Made by a program: the position numbers and the translations under genes. From the NCBI GenBank assembly GCA_035297145.1, contig DATGZN010000075.1, forward strand, positions 104,195 through 168,194: DNA of 64,000 nucleotides, given 5' to 3'. The notes beneath the pieces were generated by a model. That model was not told where the DNA came from and ran no database searches. It saw only the letters and a list, made by a program, of their open reading frames with translations. This DNA comes from QHXW01 sp035297145 (GTDB taxonomy: Bacteria > Acidobacteriota > Terriglobia > Bryobacterales > Bryobacteraceae). Shown piece after piece: positions 1 to 9,207 of this stretch; the stretch's first letter is position 1; the number at the start of each line of letters is the position of its first letter.

Positions 1-1330
1 TGATCGAATAATTACGCGCGTCGCCGATGTTGGCCGTGGAAAAATTCGCACCGCCTAGCTCCGCCGCCCAGGGATCCGTTTCTAGGGCGTTCTGATTGGC
101 GTAAGAGGCACGGACAAACAGGGTGTCCTTCGAGAAGTGGTGATCCACACGTGCCGACCATTGGTCGTCATTGGTCGGCTGTGAGAACATGAAATTGAAC
201 GTGTTTGGCCCATAAATTCCACCGGGCTGATTGGGCTGCGGGTATTTGCCTAGAATCTGTTGGGCAACCGGGTTCATGGGCACCTGATAAGTGAAGCCGT
301 TGATTGTGGCCAGACCCTGTCTCTCCGCCGCAGTGGGGACCGCTACGATGTCCGGCTCACCGAGCCGCTGCCGCAGACCAGCATACTCGACGAAGAAGAA
401 CGTCTTGTCTTTCTTGATGGGACCGCCAAACGTCGCGCCGAATTCATTCCTCTTGAAGGGCGGCACGGACGTGGCGAAAAAGTTGCGCGCGTCTATATCA
501 TTGTTGCGCAGGAATTCAAAGGCGCTGCCATGAAACCCGTTGGTGCCTGTTTTGCTTACCATCTCGGTGATAGTGCCGGCGCCCTGCCCGTATTGAGCGG
601 AATAATTGTTCTGTAAGATCTTGAATTCGGCAATGGCATCCAGGTTGAAGTTCGTGAACTGGAGCGTACCCATTTCCGCATCGCTGATATCGGAATTATC
701 CAAGGTCCCTATCAGCGTTTCGCCGCGATTGCCGTTGGCGATCCATTGCGGGCCCATCCACCCCATTCCGCCGGTGTCCTGGGCCATGCCCGGCTGCATC
801 ATCACCAGCCCCGAAATATTTCTGCCGTTCAGCGGCAGCGTCTGCACCTGCTCTTCTGACACCAAGCCGGCGATCGTTGCGTCTGTCGTGTTGATCAGAG
901 GGGGGGTGGCATCCACTTCTACAGTGGACTCGACGCCCACGACGGTGAGCTTGAAATCGATCACGCGTGTCTGGCTGACGTCCAACGTGATCCCGGTGGC
1001 ATTCCCGGGCTTGAATCCCTGGCCTTCTACACTAATGTTGTAGGTGCCGACCACCAGATTGGGAATCGTGTAACTCCCAGCTCCCGTAGTCACCGTGGAT
1101 TGCGACACAGTTGTCGCCACGTTCGTCGCGGTCACTTTCGCGCCCGGTATGATGGCGCCGGAGGGGTCGGCAACCGTTCCCACGATCGCGCCTGTCGATT
1201 GCGCCCAGATGGGCATCGACCCCAAAAGGACAAAAGCCAGCAACAGCCAAACGGCCGGTTTGAGTTGAGTTGGATTGAGCGATGCCGGCACTCGTGCCAG
1301 TACGCTATTCAGTTGTTTGCGCGTGAGCAT
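1..1330 (-). CDS. TonB-dependent receptor, Oar-like (5' part)
   Basis: Outer-membrane receptor of the Oar/CarboxypepD_reg type, common in Acidobacteriota; the usual role is TonB-driven uptake of large substrates, and the substrate here is unknown. The frame is open from the ATG at 1330 to the window edge (at least 443 codons). A GGGAGG ribosome site lies 8 bases upstream. The N-terminus is an export signal of about 42 residues ending near PIWAQ. A carboxypeptidase-regulatory fold follows (GTVADPSGAIIPGAKVTATN, then GSYTIPNLVVGTYNISVEG), and then a plug domain (QVQTLPLNGRNISGLVMMQP). The beta-barrel lies mostly outside the window. The 185 bases between this start and rng show no recognised feature. 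Confidence 0.9.
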   Translation of the reverse strand, partial: MLTRKQLNSVLARVPASLNPTQLKPAVWLLLAFVLLGSMPIWAQSTGAIVGTVADPSGAIIPGAKVTATNVATTVSQSTVTTGAGSYTIPNLVVGTYNISVEGQGFKPGNATGITLDVSQTRVIDFKLTVVGVESTVEVDATPPLINTTDATIAGLVSEEQVQTLPLNGRNISGLVMMQPGMAQDTGGMGWMGPQWIANGNRGETLIGTLDNSDISDAEMGTLQFTNFNLDAIAEFKILQNNYSAQYGQGAGTITEMVSKTGTNGFHGSAFEFLRNNDIDARNFFATSVPPFKRNEFGATFGGPIKKDKTFFFVEYAGLRQRLGEPDIVAVPTAAERQGLATINGFTYQVPMNPVAQQILGKYPQPNQPGGIYGPNTFNFMFSQPTNDDQWSARVDHHFSKDTLFVRASYANQNALETDPWAAELGGANFSTANIGDARNYSI

Positions 1331-1515
1331 ACAATTGCCTCCCGGAGGATGGGGATAGCGAACCAAACCGAAGCTAACCATCCGTTCCCTGAAATAGATA
1401 TGCGGCAGGTATATCAGAAACAGGGAACAACTGTCAATACGAAAGACAACGAAACACACCGAAAGCGCTGAAACCGCGAGGCATGCGCCCGCTGAGAAAT
1501 GTACTAAATCAGCGT

Positions 1516-3957
1516 TTACGCCAGGTCGAACTTCTCCTGGTGCATCAGGGGATCGCTTTTTACGAGCACTGTGCGGCCGAGGACCTGCTCAATCTCCTGC
1601 AGGTAATCGTTCTTGTTGGATTTGAGAATCTTGGCAACTTCGGGATTCACGCGTAGCGTCACGCCGTCGCCTTCGAGCGCACCCGCAACTTTTTGGGCTT
1701 CCTGCAAGATCTCCCCGACGACTGTAGAAACGCTCTTCACGTAGCCGGCGCCCTCGCAGTAGGGGCAGGGTGAGCAAAGCGTGCGCTCCAGGCTCTGTTT
1801 GACCCGTTTTCGGGTGATGGCCACCAGTCCGAAATCGTTGAACTGGAGAATCTTGTAGGGGGCGCGGTCGGCGCGCATGGCATCCTCAAGCGCCTGCATC
1901 ACTTTCTGCCGATTCTTGCGCTCGTCCATATCAATAAAGTCCACAACGATGATGCCGCCCAAATCACGCAAGCGGATCTGCCGGACGATCTCCTTCACCG
2001 CGTCGGTGTTGGTCTTGACGATCGTGTCTTCCAGGCGGTTAGATTTTCCGACGTACTTGCCGGTGTTGATGTCGATGGCGACCAATGCTTCGGTCTGGTT
2101 GATGACGATGTGTCCGCCGGATTTCAGCCACACCTTGGGCCGCAGCGCCTTCTCCAGTTCGGACGTGATATTGAACTCATCGAAAATGGGCGTCGAGCGC
2201 GTGTAGAGCTTGATGCGGCCGACCATGGCAGGCTGAAACCGCTGCACGAAACTCAAGACGTTCTCGTAGACCTCTTCGTTGTCCACCCAAACGGATTTGA
2301 ACGCGGAGGTGAGCTGGTCGCGCAAGATGCGCTCCACCACGTCGAGATCGTGATGAATCAGCGCGGGAGCGGGTTTCTTCTCCGCCTTTTGACGCATGTC
2401 GAGCCACATGTTGTACAGGAACAGCATGTCGGCACGCAGCTCGTCTTCGGTGCGGCCGTCGCCTGCCGTGCGCACGATGAATCCGCCGGACATGCCGGTA
2501 CGGTTTGCCTGGATGATGCGCTTCAGGCGGCTGCGTTCCTCTTCGCTGGGGATCTTGCGGGAGATGCCGACGTGGTCTACGGTCGGCATATAGACCAGGA
2601 ACCGCCCCGGCAACGCGATATGAGAGGTGATGCGCGCGCCTTTCTGGCCCAGCGGCTCTTTGGCGATTTGCACGAGAATCTCCTGCCCCTCGCGCAGCAG
2701 ATCGGTGATGGAAGGCGGACCGGACTTCTCTGTCCTTTCGGTCCTTGCCGGCATGCGCGTGGGCTCGGGTCTGGATTCCACACGCGGTTCCGGGGCACGG
2801 ATTTCGCGGGGCGCATCGGCGGGCCGTTGGCCCTCGTCAGGTGTGGCTCCGCCAGCACGCATCTTGCGGCGCATGCGGCGTGACATGCGGTGCAAAAAGC
2901 GTGGGCCTTGCTCGCGGAGCGTGGCGGTCAAACTGGTGGGGATGCGGGCGGGTTCGACGCCTTCTTCAGGCTGCGTTTCGTCTGGACCGGCTTCGGCGCC
3001 GGGTTCGGACTCCGAGGTTTCGCTTTCGGCGCTCGGTTCCGGCTCTGCGTCGCCAACGGCCTCGGGTTCTACCGTCTCATCCGCATCCGCAACTGGCAAT
3101 GTGACAACGACCGGGGATTCCTCGGGCGAGCTGTTGGCCTGCAATTCGGGCTCCGGCTCGGGCTCTCGTTCGACAATCACGACCGGCTCCGGGCGCTCTT
3201 CACTTTTCACGACAACTAGTTCCGCGACGGCGGCGAAGTCTGGCTGCTCGTCGGCGGGTGTTTCCGGTTCGTCCTCAGAGGCGCCGGGAGCTGGAACGTC
3301 TTCGGCATTGCCATACTTGGCGAGCGATTCGCCAGGCAAAACCGGGAACTCCTCATCGGTTTCGCCTGCCTCGGCGACCTCAGCAGGCGGAGGCTCAGTG
3401 CGCGCGCGGGGTGAGAAGTACTTGGACTCGGGAATGCCGCCACGCCCACCCCGGGAACGCCGGCGCCGCGAGCGATGCCCGCGGCGGTCGCCGCGATTGT
3501 CGCCTTGGGGCCCACGATCGCCTTGCGGACCGCGAAATTCAGTCCGCGGTTCCGGAGCAGCTGCGACCGGCTGGTCATCCGAGGGTGGTGCATTCTCCGC
3601 AGCTGCCGCCGGCTCAATAGCCGCCGGATCGGCGGCAGGCGGGACAACGGCCAGCGCCACACCATTACCCTTGTCCAGCTTCAGAACTTTGTCTTCTACA
3701 CTCGATACAACCTTGTCGTACTCGTCGTTATCTTCGAAAAAATCAGAGACGTACAGGAAAGCGTCGCGCTCCAGCCCGATATCCACGAAGGCGGATTGCA
3801 TTCCCGGCAGAACGCGCGTGACGCGACCCTTGTGGATACTGCCCGCGAGCGAGTATTCCTTTTCCCGCTGATAATAAAGCTCGACTACTTGATCATCTTC
3901 GACGAGAGCTACGCGTGTTTCATGGCGCGTCGAAGAGACTACCAACTCTTTTGACAT
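1516..3957 (-). CDS. rng: Ribonuclease E/G family endoribonuclease
   Basis: Cytoplasmic endoribonuclease for rRNA and mRNA processing. The start is the ATG at 3957, preceded by GGAGG; an in-frame extension to 4071 has no such site. Of 813 residues, 1-76 are the first half of the S1 domain (RVTRVLPGMQSAFVDIGLER). Residues about 77-416 are a low-complexity insertion rich in Glu, Pro, Ala and Arg. The S1 domain resumes at DLLREGQEILVQIAKEP. The catalytic aspartates are in ALVAIDINTGKYVG and GGIIVVDFIDM, and the zinc-link cysteines are in CSPCPYCEGAG. Typical RNase G has about 490 residues, so the extra length is nearly all the insertion. It is last in the mrdA-rodA-rng direction, as in many bacteria where rng adjoins rod-shape genes. 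Confidence 0.93.
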   Translation of the reverse strand: MSKELVVSSTRHETRVALVEDDQVVELYYQREKEYSLAGSIHKGRVTRVLPGMQSAFVDIGLERDAFLYVSDFFEDNDEYDKVVSSVEDKVLKLDKGNGVALAVVPPAADPAAIEPAAAAENAPPSDDQPVAAAPEPRTEFRGPQGDRGPQGDNRGDRRGHRSRRRRSRGGRGGIPESKYFSPRARTEPPPAEVAEAGETDEEFPVLPGESLAKYGNAEDVPAPGASEDEPETPADEQPDFAAVAELVVVKSEERPEPVVIVEREPEPEPELQANSSPEESPVVVTLPVADADETVEPEAVGDAEPEPSAESETSESEPGAEAGPDETQPEEGVEPARIPTSLTATLREQGPRFLHRMSRRMRRKMRAGGATPDEGQRPADAPREIRAPEPRVESRPEPTRMPARTERTEKSGPPSITDLLREGQEILVQIAKEPLGQKGARITSHIALPGRFLVYMPTVDHVGISRKIPSEEERSRLKRIIQANRTGMSGGFIVRTAGDGRTEDELRADMLFLYNMWLDMRQKAEKKPAPALIHHDLDVVERILRDQLTSAFKSVWVDNEEVYENVLSFVQRFQPAMVGRIKLYTRSTPIFDEFNITSELEKALRPKVWLKSGGHIVINQTEALVAIDINTGKYVGKSNRLEDTIVKTNTDAVKEIVRQIRLRDLGGIIVVDFIDMDERKNRQKVMQALEDAMRADRAPYKILQFNDFGLVAITRKRVKQSLERTLCSPCPYCEGAGYVKSVSTVVGEILQEAQKVAGALEGDGVTLRVNPEVAKILKSNKNDYLQEIEQVLGRTVLVKSDPLMHQEKFDLA

Positions 3958-4264
3958 TACATTCCTCCGTTGGGTCCCGATGAACTCGCCGGAACCAGGA
4001 GGGAACGTGGACACCCCGCGTGGGTTTCGCGATGCTCGCGCCGGCGGTAAACCTACCGCGCCGACGCTCACGACTTACAGAAGCTCACGCTTGCCGGGCC
4101 AGTGGAGAAACTGATCTCTACACCCGCCGCCGGCCGGGGAACCCGCTCCTCGTTCGGAACCGCGCCCCCAAAATTGAGCGCCACCGGTCCGAGAGTCCTC
4201 AATGAGTCCCCAACAAAATTTTTGAGGCGGCCCTGCCGCCCGGTTTCACTACCTCACCAAAACT
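3958..4264 (-). other. Long leader between rodA and rng
   Basis: About 307 bases without a convincing gene separate rodA from rng, although both are read on the minus strand. It holds a GC-rich hairpin near rodA (4226-4240) and a strong ribosome site just before rng. RNase E mRNAs in other bacteria have long, structured, autoregulatory 5' leaders; a similar role here is inference only. No promoter was recognised with confidence. Confidence 0.4.
4226..4240 (-). terminator. Possible weak terminator after rodA
   Basis: On the minus strand, 24 bases after the rodA stop, GGCGGC pairs with GCCGCC around a 3-base loop. It is followed by an interrupted A/U tract (TCAAAAATTTTG). The U-run is imperfect, so this could be a partial terminator or an attenuating structure before rng. 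Confidence 0.35.
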
Positions 4265-5356
4265 TCAATTCACAAAACGGCGTACTCGTACGTTATTCAC
4301 CAGCCCCAGCATGAGGAAAATCGACAGCATACTGGAGCCACCCGCGCTCATCAGCGGCAGCGGGATCCCAGTGACGGGCATGCGGCCCACCACCATTCCT
4401 ACATTGACCAGAACATGAAACAGCACCAGAGCTGCCACGCCCATGCAGATATACATCCCGGCCCTGTCCGGCGCGGTTTGCGCGTTCTTCACGATCTGCA
4501 TCAGCAGCATGAAGTACAAGGCCAGCACTACCACAACCCCTACGAATCCGTGCTCCTCGGCAAACGCGGCGAAGATGAAATCGGTATGCGGCACGGGAAG
4601 GAACCGCAACTGCGTCTGTGTCCCATGCGCCACCCCTTTCCCCCACATTCCCCCCGCTCCGACTGCGATTTTCGACTCGATCACCTGATACCCGGTTCCT
4701 CGCGGGTCGCCCTCGGGGTTCAGAAAACTGACTAAGCGCGCCTTCTGATACGGCTGCAGAAAATGAATACCGACCGGCACCACCAGGACGACGATGATCG
4801 CGGTCGCCACGACGTACCGCCAGTTTAAACCCGCCAACAGCGCACCCACCCCCAAAATCGGGAGATACGTCAGAGCAGTTCCCAGGTCCGGTTCCTTGAT
4901 GACCAGGAGCATCGGGACGACAATTAAGGCCATTATTTTCAATAAGTCCCGAAGATCCAGGTTATCGCCACGCAGCTCCGTCATAAAGCGCGCTACCAAC
5001 AATATTATCACCAGCTTCACGAATTCGGACACCTGAAGGTGAACTCCCGGGGCCACCGGAATCCAACGTGTGGCGCCCCACGCTTGTTTGCCGGCAACGA
5101 GGACCGCGAGCAAGAGCAGGATGGAGAGGAAATACAGTGCCCAAACACGGGTCATGAGCGCGTGATAGTCGATGGCGGTGGCGATCCACATCAGCAGCAG
5201 CCCGACCACGGTCCAAATGACTTGTTTCCACCAGGCGTCCTGCCACTGTGTGCCGATAGCGGCGCTGAAAATCTGGACCACGCCCAGGGCGCAAATCACC
5301 AGCACGATGACCAGCATGCCCCAGTCGATATCACGGAGATTGAGGTAGCCGCTCAT
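4265..5356 (-). CDS. rodA: Rod-shape SEDS peptidoglycan glycosyltransferase RodA
   Basis: Polytopic inner-membrane glycan polymerase of the SEDS family, working with PBP2 in lateral wall synthesis. Its 363 residues match the family length. About ten hydrophobic segments are visible. Hallmark stretches are KEPDLGTALTYLPI, YQVIESKIAVGAGG, LPVPHTDFIFAAFAEEHGF and, near the C-terminus, GIPLPLMSAGGSSML. The ATG overlaps the mrdA stop by 4 bases (ATGA), indicating translational coupling. Confidence 0.96.
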   Translation of the reverse strand: MSGYLNLRDIDWGMLVIVLVICALGVVQIFSAAIGTQWQDAWWKQVIWTVVGLLLMWIATAIDYHALMTRVWALYFLSILLLLAVLVAGKQAWGATRWIPVAPGVHLQVSEFVKLVIILLVARFMTELRGDNLDLRDLLKIMALIVVPMLLVIKEPDLGTALTYLPILGVGALLAGLNWRYVVATAIIVVLVVPVGIHFLQPYQKARLVSFLNPEGDPRGTGYQVIESKIAVGAGGMWGKGVAHGTQTQLRFLPVPHTDFIFAAFAEEHGFVGVVVVLALYFMLLMQIVKNAQTAPDRAGMYICMGVAALVLFHVLVNVGMVVGRMPVTGIPLPLMSAGGSSMLSIFLMLGLVNNVRVRRFVN

Positions 5357-7257
5357 TCGCGCTCCTGGGACGCTGCCGGAGTTGCCGGTGTTTCCTCGGC
5401 AGCGGCGGGCGTCGCCGGTTTTGTCGCTGCCACCAGACTTTGCCCCAGCCTCGTCTTCTTATCGACGTAGGCTTTGAGCACGTCGCGCACGAGCGCAGCC
5501 GTGTAGTAACTTTTCTCGCCGCCTTCCCAGAGCGCGGCGACGACAATCTCGGGGTGCTCCGGCGGAGTGAATCCGACGAACCAGGCGTTGTCCTTGGGTG
5601 CATGCCCCCCTTTGCGGAGGAACTCGTTAGAGGCGAGTTGCGCGGTCCCGGTTTTGCCGCATATCGTGACGCCGGGCAGGCGTGCGCGGCCCCCGGTTCC
5701 ACCGGCCTCGTTGACCACTCCACACATCCCGGAGACGACCTTGGCCACGTTCTCAGGGTTCAGCGGATACTGGTGCGGTGGGTCCGGCTTGGTGGTTTTC
5801 ACGACGTGCGGCCGGTACCAGATTCCGCCCATGGCGATGCCGCCTATGGCGCGGGCTAACTGCAGCGGTGTGACCGTGGTTGCGCCCTGCCCGATGGCTA
5901 CCGAGATGGTTTCACCGGCATACCATTTCTGGCGGAAATTACGGATTTTCCATTCTGATGAAGGAACCACACCGGAGGCTTCGTTGGGCAAATCGATGCC
6001 ACTCGCATGGCCGTAACCGGCCTGATCGGCGAACGCGGCGATCTGATCTATACCGAGTTTATTACCAACGTTGTAGAAGTACACGTCGCAGGATTGGACA
6101 ATACCCTTGTGGAGAGACACAACGCCATCCCGTTGATGGCATTTGTAAAAATGCCCGTAGAAGGTCGCTCCGCCGGGACACGTGATGGTGAACTGATCGT
6201 CGATCGTTCCGGTTTCGAGGCCAGCTATGGCGATCAGTGGCTTGAATGTCGATCCCGGCGCGCACTGCGCCTGAATGGCGCGATTCAGCAGGGGGTGATC
6301 GGGATTGTCCAACAGCTCTTTCCAGTCTGAGGACTTGATGCGCACGGAGAACTTGTTGGGGTCGAAGGTGGGCCGGTTGGCCATGGCCAGCACCTCGCCG
6401 TTGCGCGGATCGAGGGCAACAATCGCGCCTTTTCGGCCCTCGAGCACCAGCTCGGCGACGGCCTGGACATCGAGATCGAGTGTGGTTTGCAGGTTCTTGC
6501 CGGGGATGGCCTCTTTGATTCCCAGCACCTGGCGCTCACGGCCGCGATTATCGACTACTACCTCGCGCTGCCCGTCGACGCCCATGAGGCTATCGTTATA
6601 CTGCTTCTCCAGACCAAACTTCCCGATCACGGCGCCAGTGTCGTACTTGGCATACTCCGGCAGATCGAGCTCCGACTCGCTGATTTCACCGGTGTAGCCG
6701 ATCACGTGCGCCGCGAACCCGTTTTGCGGGTACATGCGCCGCTGCGCGTGAATTAACTCGAGTTCCGGGAAAAAGTCCGCGTCTTTATGGGATTCGACAA
6801 ATGCAATATCGGCCGGCGTCAGCTCCTGCTTGATGATGGCGGGCTCGTACTTGGGCCGCGACCGGTAGCGCTTGAGCTGCAGCATCAGGTCGTCGTAGTC
6901 GAGGCGCAGGCCGTCGGCGATGGGCCGCAGGTGCTCTGGCTTTAGAGTTTCTCGGGAGAGAATGACGCTCCAGGACATGTGATTGTCCACGATGACGCGG
7001 CCGTCTCGATCGAGGATTTTGCCGCGTGGCGCGATGATGGGCAGTGACTTGATGCGGTTGCGCTCCGCGAGCTCGTTGTACAACTCGGGATTACGCACCT
7101 GGAGATCCCAGAAACCGGAGATCAGAAACAAAAAGATGGCTACGGTTGAGTACTGGAAGACAGCAATTCGCACGGCGGCGAACTTAGGGTCATCCCGCAA
7201 TCCCGGCTTTGCCGGGGCACGATGCTGAGTTTCCAGGTCGATGGGAAGGAGCTTCAC
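5353..7257 (-). CDS. mrdA: Penicillin-binding protein 2 (transpeptidase)
   Basis: Class B penicillin-binding protein that cross-links lateral-wall peptidoglycan with RodA; inner-membrane anchored, periplasmic. One membrane anchor lies at about residues 32-50. The dimerisation domain includes IIAPRGKILDRDGRVIVDN. Transpeptidase motifs are SxxK at S336-K339 (PGSTFK), SCD at 389-391 and KTG at 535-537 (CGKTGTAQ). The start is a GTG without an obvious ribosome site. It is normally preceded by mreD; here mreD lies 7.4 kb upstream. The C-terminal tail is Ala/Thr/Pro rich. Confidence 0.95.
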   Translation of the reverse strand: MKLLPIDLETQHRAPAKPGLRDDPKFAAVRIAVFQYSTVAIFLFLISGFWDLQVRNPELYNELAERNRIKSLPIIAPRGKILDRDGRVIVDNHMSWSVILSRETLKPEHLRPIADGLRLDYDDLMLQLKRYRSRPKYEPAIIKQELTPADIAFVESHKDADFFPELELIHAQRRMYPQNGFAAHVIGYTGEISESELDLPEYAKYDTGAVIGKFGLEKQYNDSLMGVDGQREVVVDNRGRERQVLGIKEAIPGKNLQTTLDLDVQAVAELVLEGRKGAIVALDPRNGEVLAMANRPTFDPNKFSVRIKSSDWKELLDNPDHPLLNRAIQAQCAPGSTFKPLIAIAGLETGTIDDQFTITCPGGATFYGHFYKCHQRDGVVSLHKGIVQSCDVYFYNVGNKLGIDQIAAFADQAGYGHASGIDLPNEASGVVPSSEWKIRNFRQKWYAGETISVAIGQGATTVTPLQLARAIGGIAMGGIWYRPHVVKTTKPDPPHQYPLNPENVAKVVSGMCGVVNEAGGTGGRARLPGVTICGKTGTAQLASNEFLRKGGHAPKDNAWFVGFTPPEHPEIVVAALWEGGEKSYYTAALVRDVLKAYVDKKTRLGQSLVAATKPATPAAAEETPATPAASQERE

Positions 7258-7409
7258 GGCAGGTTCTGGAAATCCACCTTCTATTTACCAGTCTATCTGA
7301 AAAGTGCCACCGGAAAGCAGTAACTTTCGCAAACATATTTACAGAGAGCACCGTGGACCCTTGGGCCACGTAATTAACGCGGCTTCGAAGCCTGAAGGAA
7401 GGTCCGGTC

Positions 7410-8375
7410 ATGCGAAAAGTCTGGAAAGTCGGGTTGGTTCTCCTGATGTCGGCTAGAGGCAGTCTCCCGTGGGGTGCGGAAGCGCATCGCGTGATCGCGC
7501 GGATCGCGGCCGAGCATCTGGCGCCGCAGGCCCAAGCTCGCGTGGCGGCACTGCTCTCGACGGACGCACAGGCCGGCGCGCTGCTGGCTGCCGGTTCCGG
7601 CGGCGATGCGTTGGCGGCGGCCATGGCGGAAGTTGCTCCCTGGGCCGACACAATCAAGAGCAAGAAGCAAGGCGCGGGGACAGACGATTGGCACTTTGTG
7701 GATCTCGCGGCGGCGGATGGCGCCGCCGAGATCAGCCAGCGATGCGCGAATAACAATTGCATCACCGCCCAATTGCGCATCATGACAGCCAATCTCAAGG
7801 CCGGCGGCAGCCTCCCGCATGGATCGAACACCTACTCCACAAGCGAGCAACTCAAGTTCATCATCCATTTCATGGGCGATCTGCATCAGCCGCTGCATTG
7901 CGCCACCAATGCTGACGCCGGCGGCAACTGCCTGGCCACGCACGGATTCCGCGAGCATGAGCTCCACGCAACCTGGGACACCGGACTGATCGAGCAGATC
8001 ATGAAGAATTCCCAAGGCCACCAGATCAGCGAGTCGACGTTTGCCAGCTCCCTGGATACCGAGTTCGCGTCCCAATTCGCCGGCTCCGCGAATATTATGG
8101 ATTTCGATCAGATGGCCGTGGAATCACATGACATCGCATTCCAGGTGGCCTATGGCCCGATGCTCGCGCACGGCATTCTGCCGGGTGTAGAGCCGCGCGG
8201 GTTCCTTCACGTGGACGTCAGCCGGTGCGAGAGTGAGGCGCCGGATTTCTACAACATGAGTCCGCCGGTTGATCTGACTGTCCTGTACAATGCGGCAACG
8301 CTGGACGCGGTCCGCGGGCAACTGGCGAAGGCAGGTTACCGGCTAGCGGTGCTGCTGAATAACGTGTTGCAGTGA
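7410..8375 (+). CDS. S1/P1-type zinc nuclease, secreted
   Basis: Secreted nuclease of the S1/P1 family, which cleaves single-stranded nucleic acids and removes 3' phosphate using three zinc ions. Of 321 residues, 1-23 are a signal peptide. The mature protein should start at W of PWGAEAHRVIARIA; an N-terminal Trp and nearby His are zinc ligands in this family. Further ligand motifs are DDWHFVDLA, FIIHFMGDLHQPLHC (HxxxDxHQPLH) and HELHATWDTGLI. It is divergent from mrdA, with 152 bases between. It lies at the left edge of the insertion that splits the rod-shape cluster. Its last 18 codons recur in degraded form at 13257. Confidence 0.9.
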   Translation: MRKVWKVGLVLLMSARGSLPWGAEAHRVIARIAAEHLAPQAQARVAALLSTDAQAGALLAAGSGGDALAAAMAEVAPWADTIKSKKQGAGTDDWHFVDLAAADGAAEISQRCANNNCITAQLRIMTANLKAGGSLPHGSNTYSTSEQLKFIIHFMGDLHQPLHCATNADAGGNCLATHGFREHELHATWDTGLIEQIMKNSQGHQISESTFASSLDTEFASQFAGSANIMDFDQMAVESHDIAFQVAYGPMLAHGILPGVEPRGFLHVDVSRCESEAPDFYNMSPPVDLTVLYNAATLDAVRGQLAKAGYRLAVLLNNVLQ

Positions 8376-8610
8376 AACGGTGTCAGGAGCATGTTTACGC
8401 TTCGAACCGCGTGAGGATTGCGCGAGGCGGCGGGTGGTCGTTCCGAACTCATGATTCCGCACCAATCTGTCGCCCACTGCTCAAAACCCCGCGAGCGCAA
8501 CGCCGGGACCGTTCGACGTGGGAAGAGTAACACGGCGGCCACCGATGAGGACACGCAGTCTACGGCATCCGCCAGTTTTCTGCTCGCAGCCGCAACCCAA
8601 AGCATAAGTC

Positions 8611-8641
8611 TTGACAAAATGTCACATTAGATATAGTCTAA
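8611..8641 (+). promoter_or_regulatory. Promoter with Per-box-like operator
   Basis: TTGACA (8611-8616) is followed by TATAGT (8632-8637, spacing 15) or TAGTCT (8634-8639, spacing 17). A palindrome TTAGATATAGTCTAA (8627-8641) covers the -10. By my count it matches the known 15-base Per box (TTATAATTATTATAA) at 10 positions. Its place over the promoter of a PerR-like gene suggests autoregulation. The following ATG at 8649 has no ribosome site. Confidence 0.65.
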
Positions 8642-8648
8642 TTTTTTA

Positions 8649-9083
8649 ATGGACGCCGAGGCGATTAAACGGTCCTTGGAAGGCAGCGGGTTGCGGTGCA
8701 CTCCGCAGCGCTACGCCGTGATGGCATTCTTGATGGAACACAATAGGCATCCCACGGCTGCGGAAATCTTCGAAGCCGTGAATCGCGTGGATCCGCGCTC
8801 TTCGAGGGCCACGACTTATAACAATCTGCGGGACTTGGTGCAGGCGGGTTTGGTGCGTGAAGTGGCCGTTGAGGGCCGCGCCGCGCGATTCGATGCGAAA
8901 GGCATGCGGCACCACCACTTCATCTGCGACCGCTGCGGCAATGTTGAGGACATTGAGTGGTACGACGTGCCCAGGCCTGCCTCGGGCTCCCTCGATAAGC
9001 GGATTCTTCGCGAATGCGAACTCATTTTCCGGGGGCTCTGCGCCAAGTGCGCTCCGCGGCGCGCTTCCCGTCAACTGTCGTAG
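8649..9083 (+). CDS. Fur-family regulator, PerR-like
   Basis: DNA-binding metalloregulator of 144 residues. The winged helix includes LRCTPQRYAVMAFL and SRATTYNNLRDLVQAGLV. The regulatory site resembles PerR rather than Fur: His in NRHPTA, Asp in ARFDAKGM, and the HHHFICDRCG cluster. The structural zinc pairs are CDRC and CAKC. PerR senses hydrogen peroxide by iron-catalysed oxidation of His residues. The katG gene starts 124 bases downstream on the same strand, matching a peroxide-response pair. The start is probably leaderless. A plain Fur role cannot be excluded. Confidence 0.88.
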   Translation: MDAEAIKRSLEGSGLRCTPQRYAVMAFLMEHNRHPTAAEIFEAVNRVDPRSSRATTYNNLRDLVQAGLVREVAVEGRAARFDAKGMRHHHFICDRCGNVEDIEWYDVPRPASGSLDKRILRECELIFRGLCAKCAPRRASRQLS

Positions 9084-9207
9084 GCGTGGATACCGGATGA
9101 ATGGCGCGTCAGCAAGCGCGGCCGGCGGCGATCGCGCCAATGGCAAAGCCAGGATGGGCTCGTAGTTCGTCACAATTTTTTTGACTAATTGGAAGGAAGA
9201 TCATCAT

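Noticed and set aside
2627..3871. Long plus-strand frame of 414 codons opposite rng
   Set aside because: Composition is low-complexity Ser/Arg/Gly, the mirror of the Glu/Pro-rich rng insertion; no ribosome site or domain.
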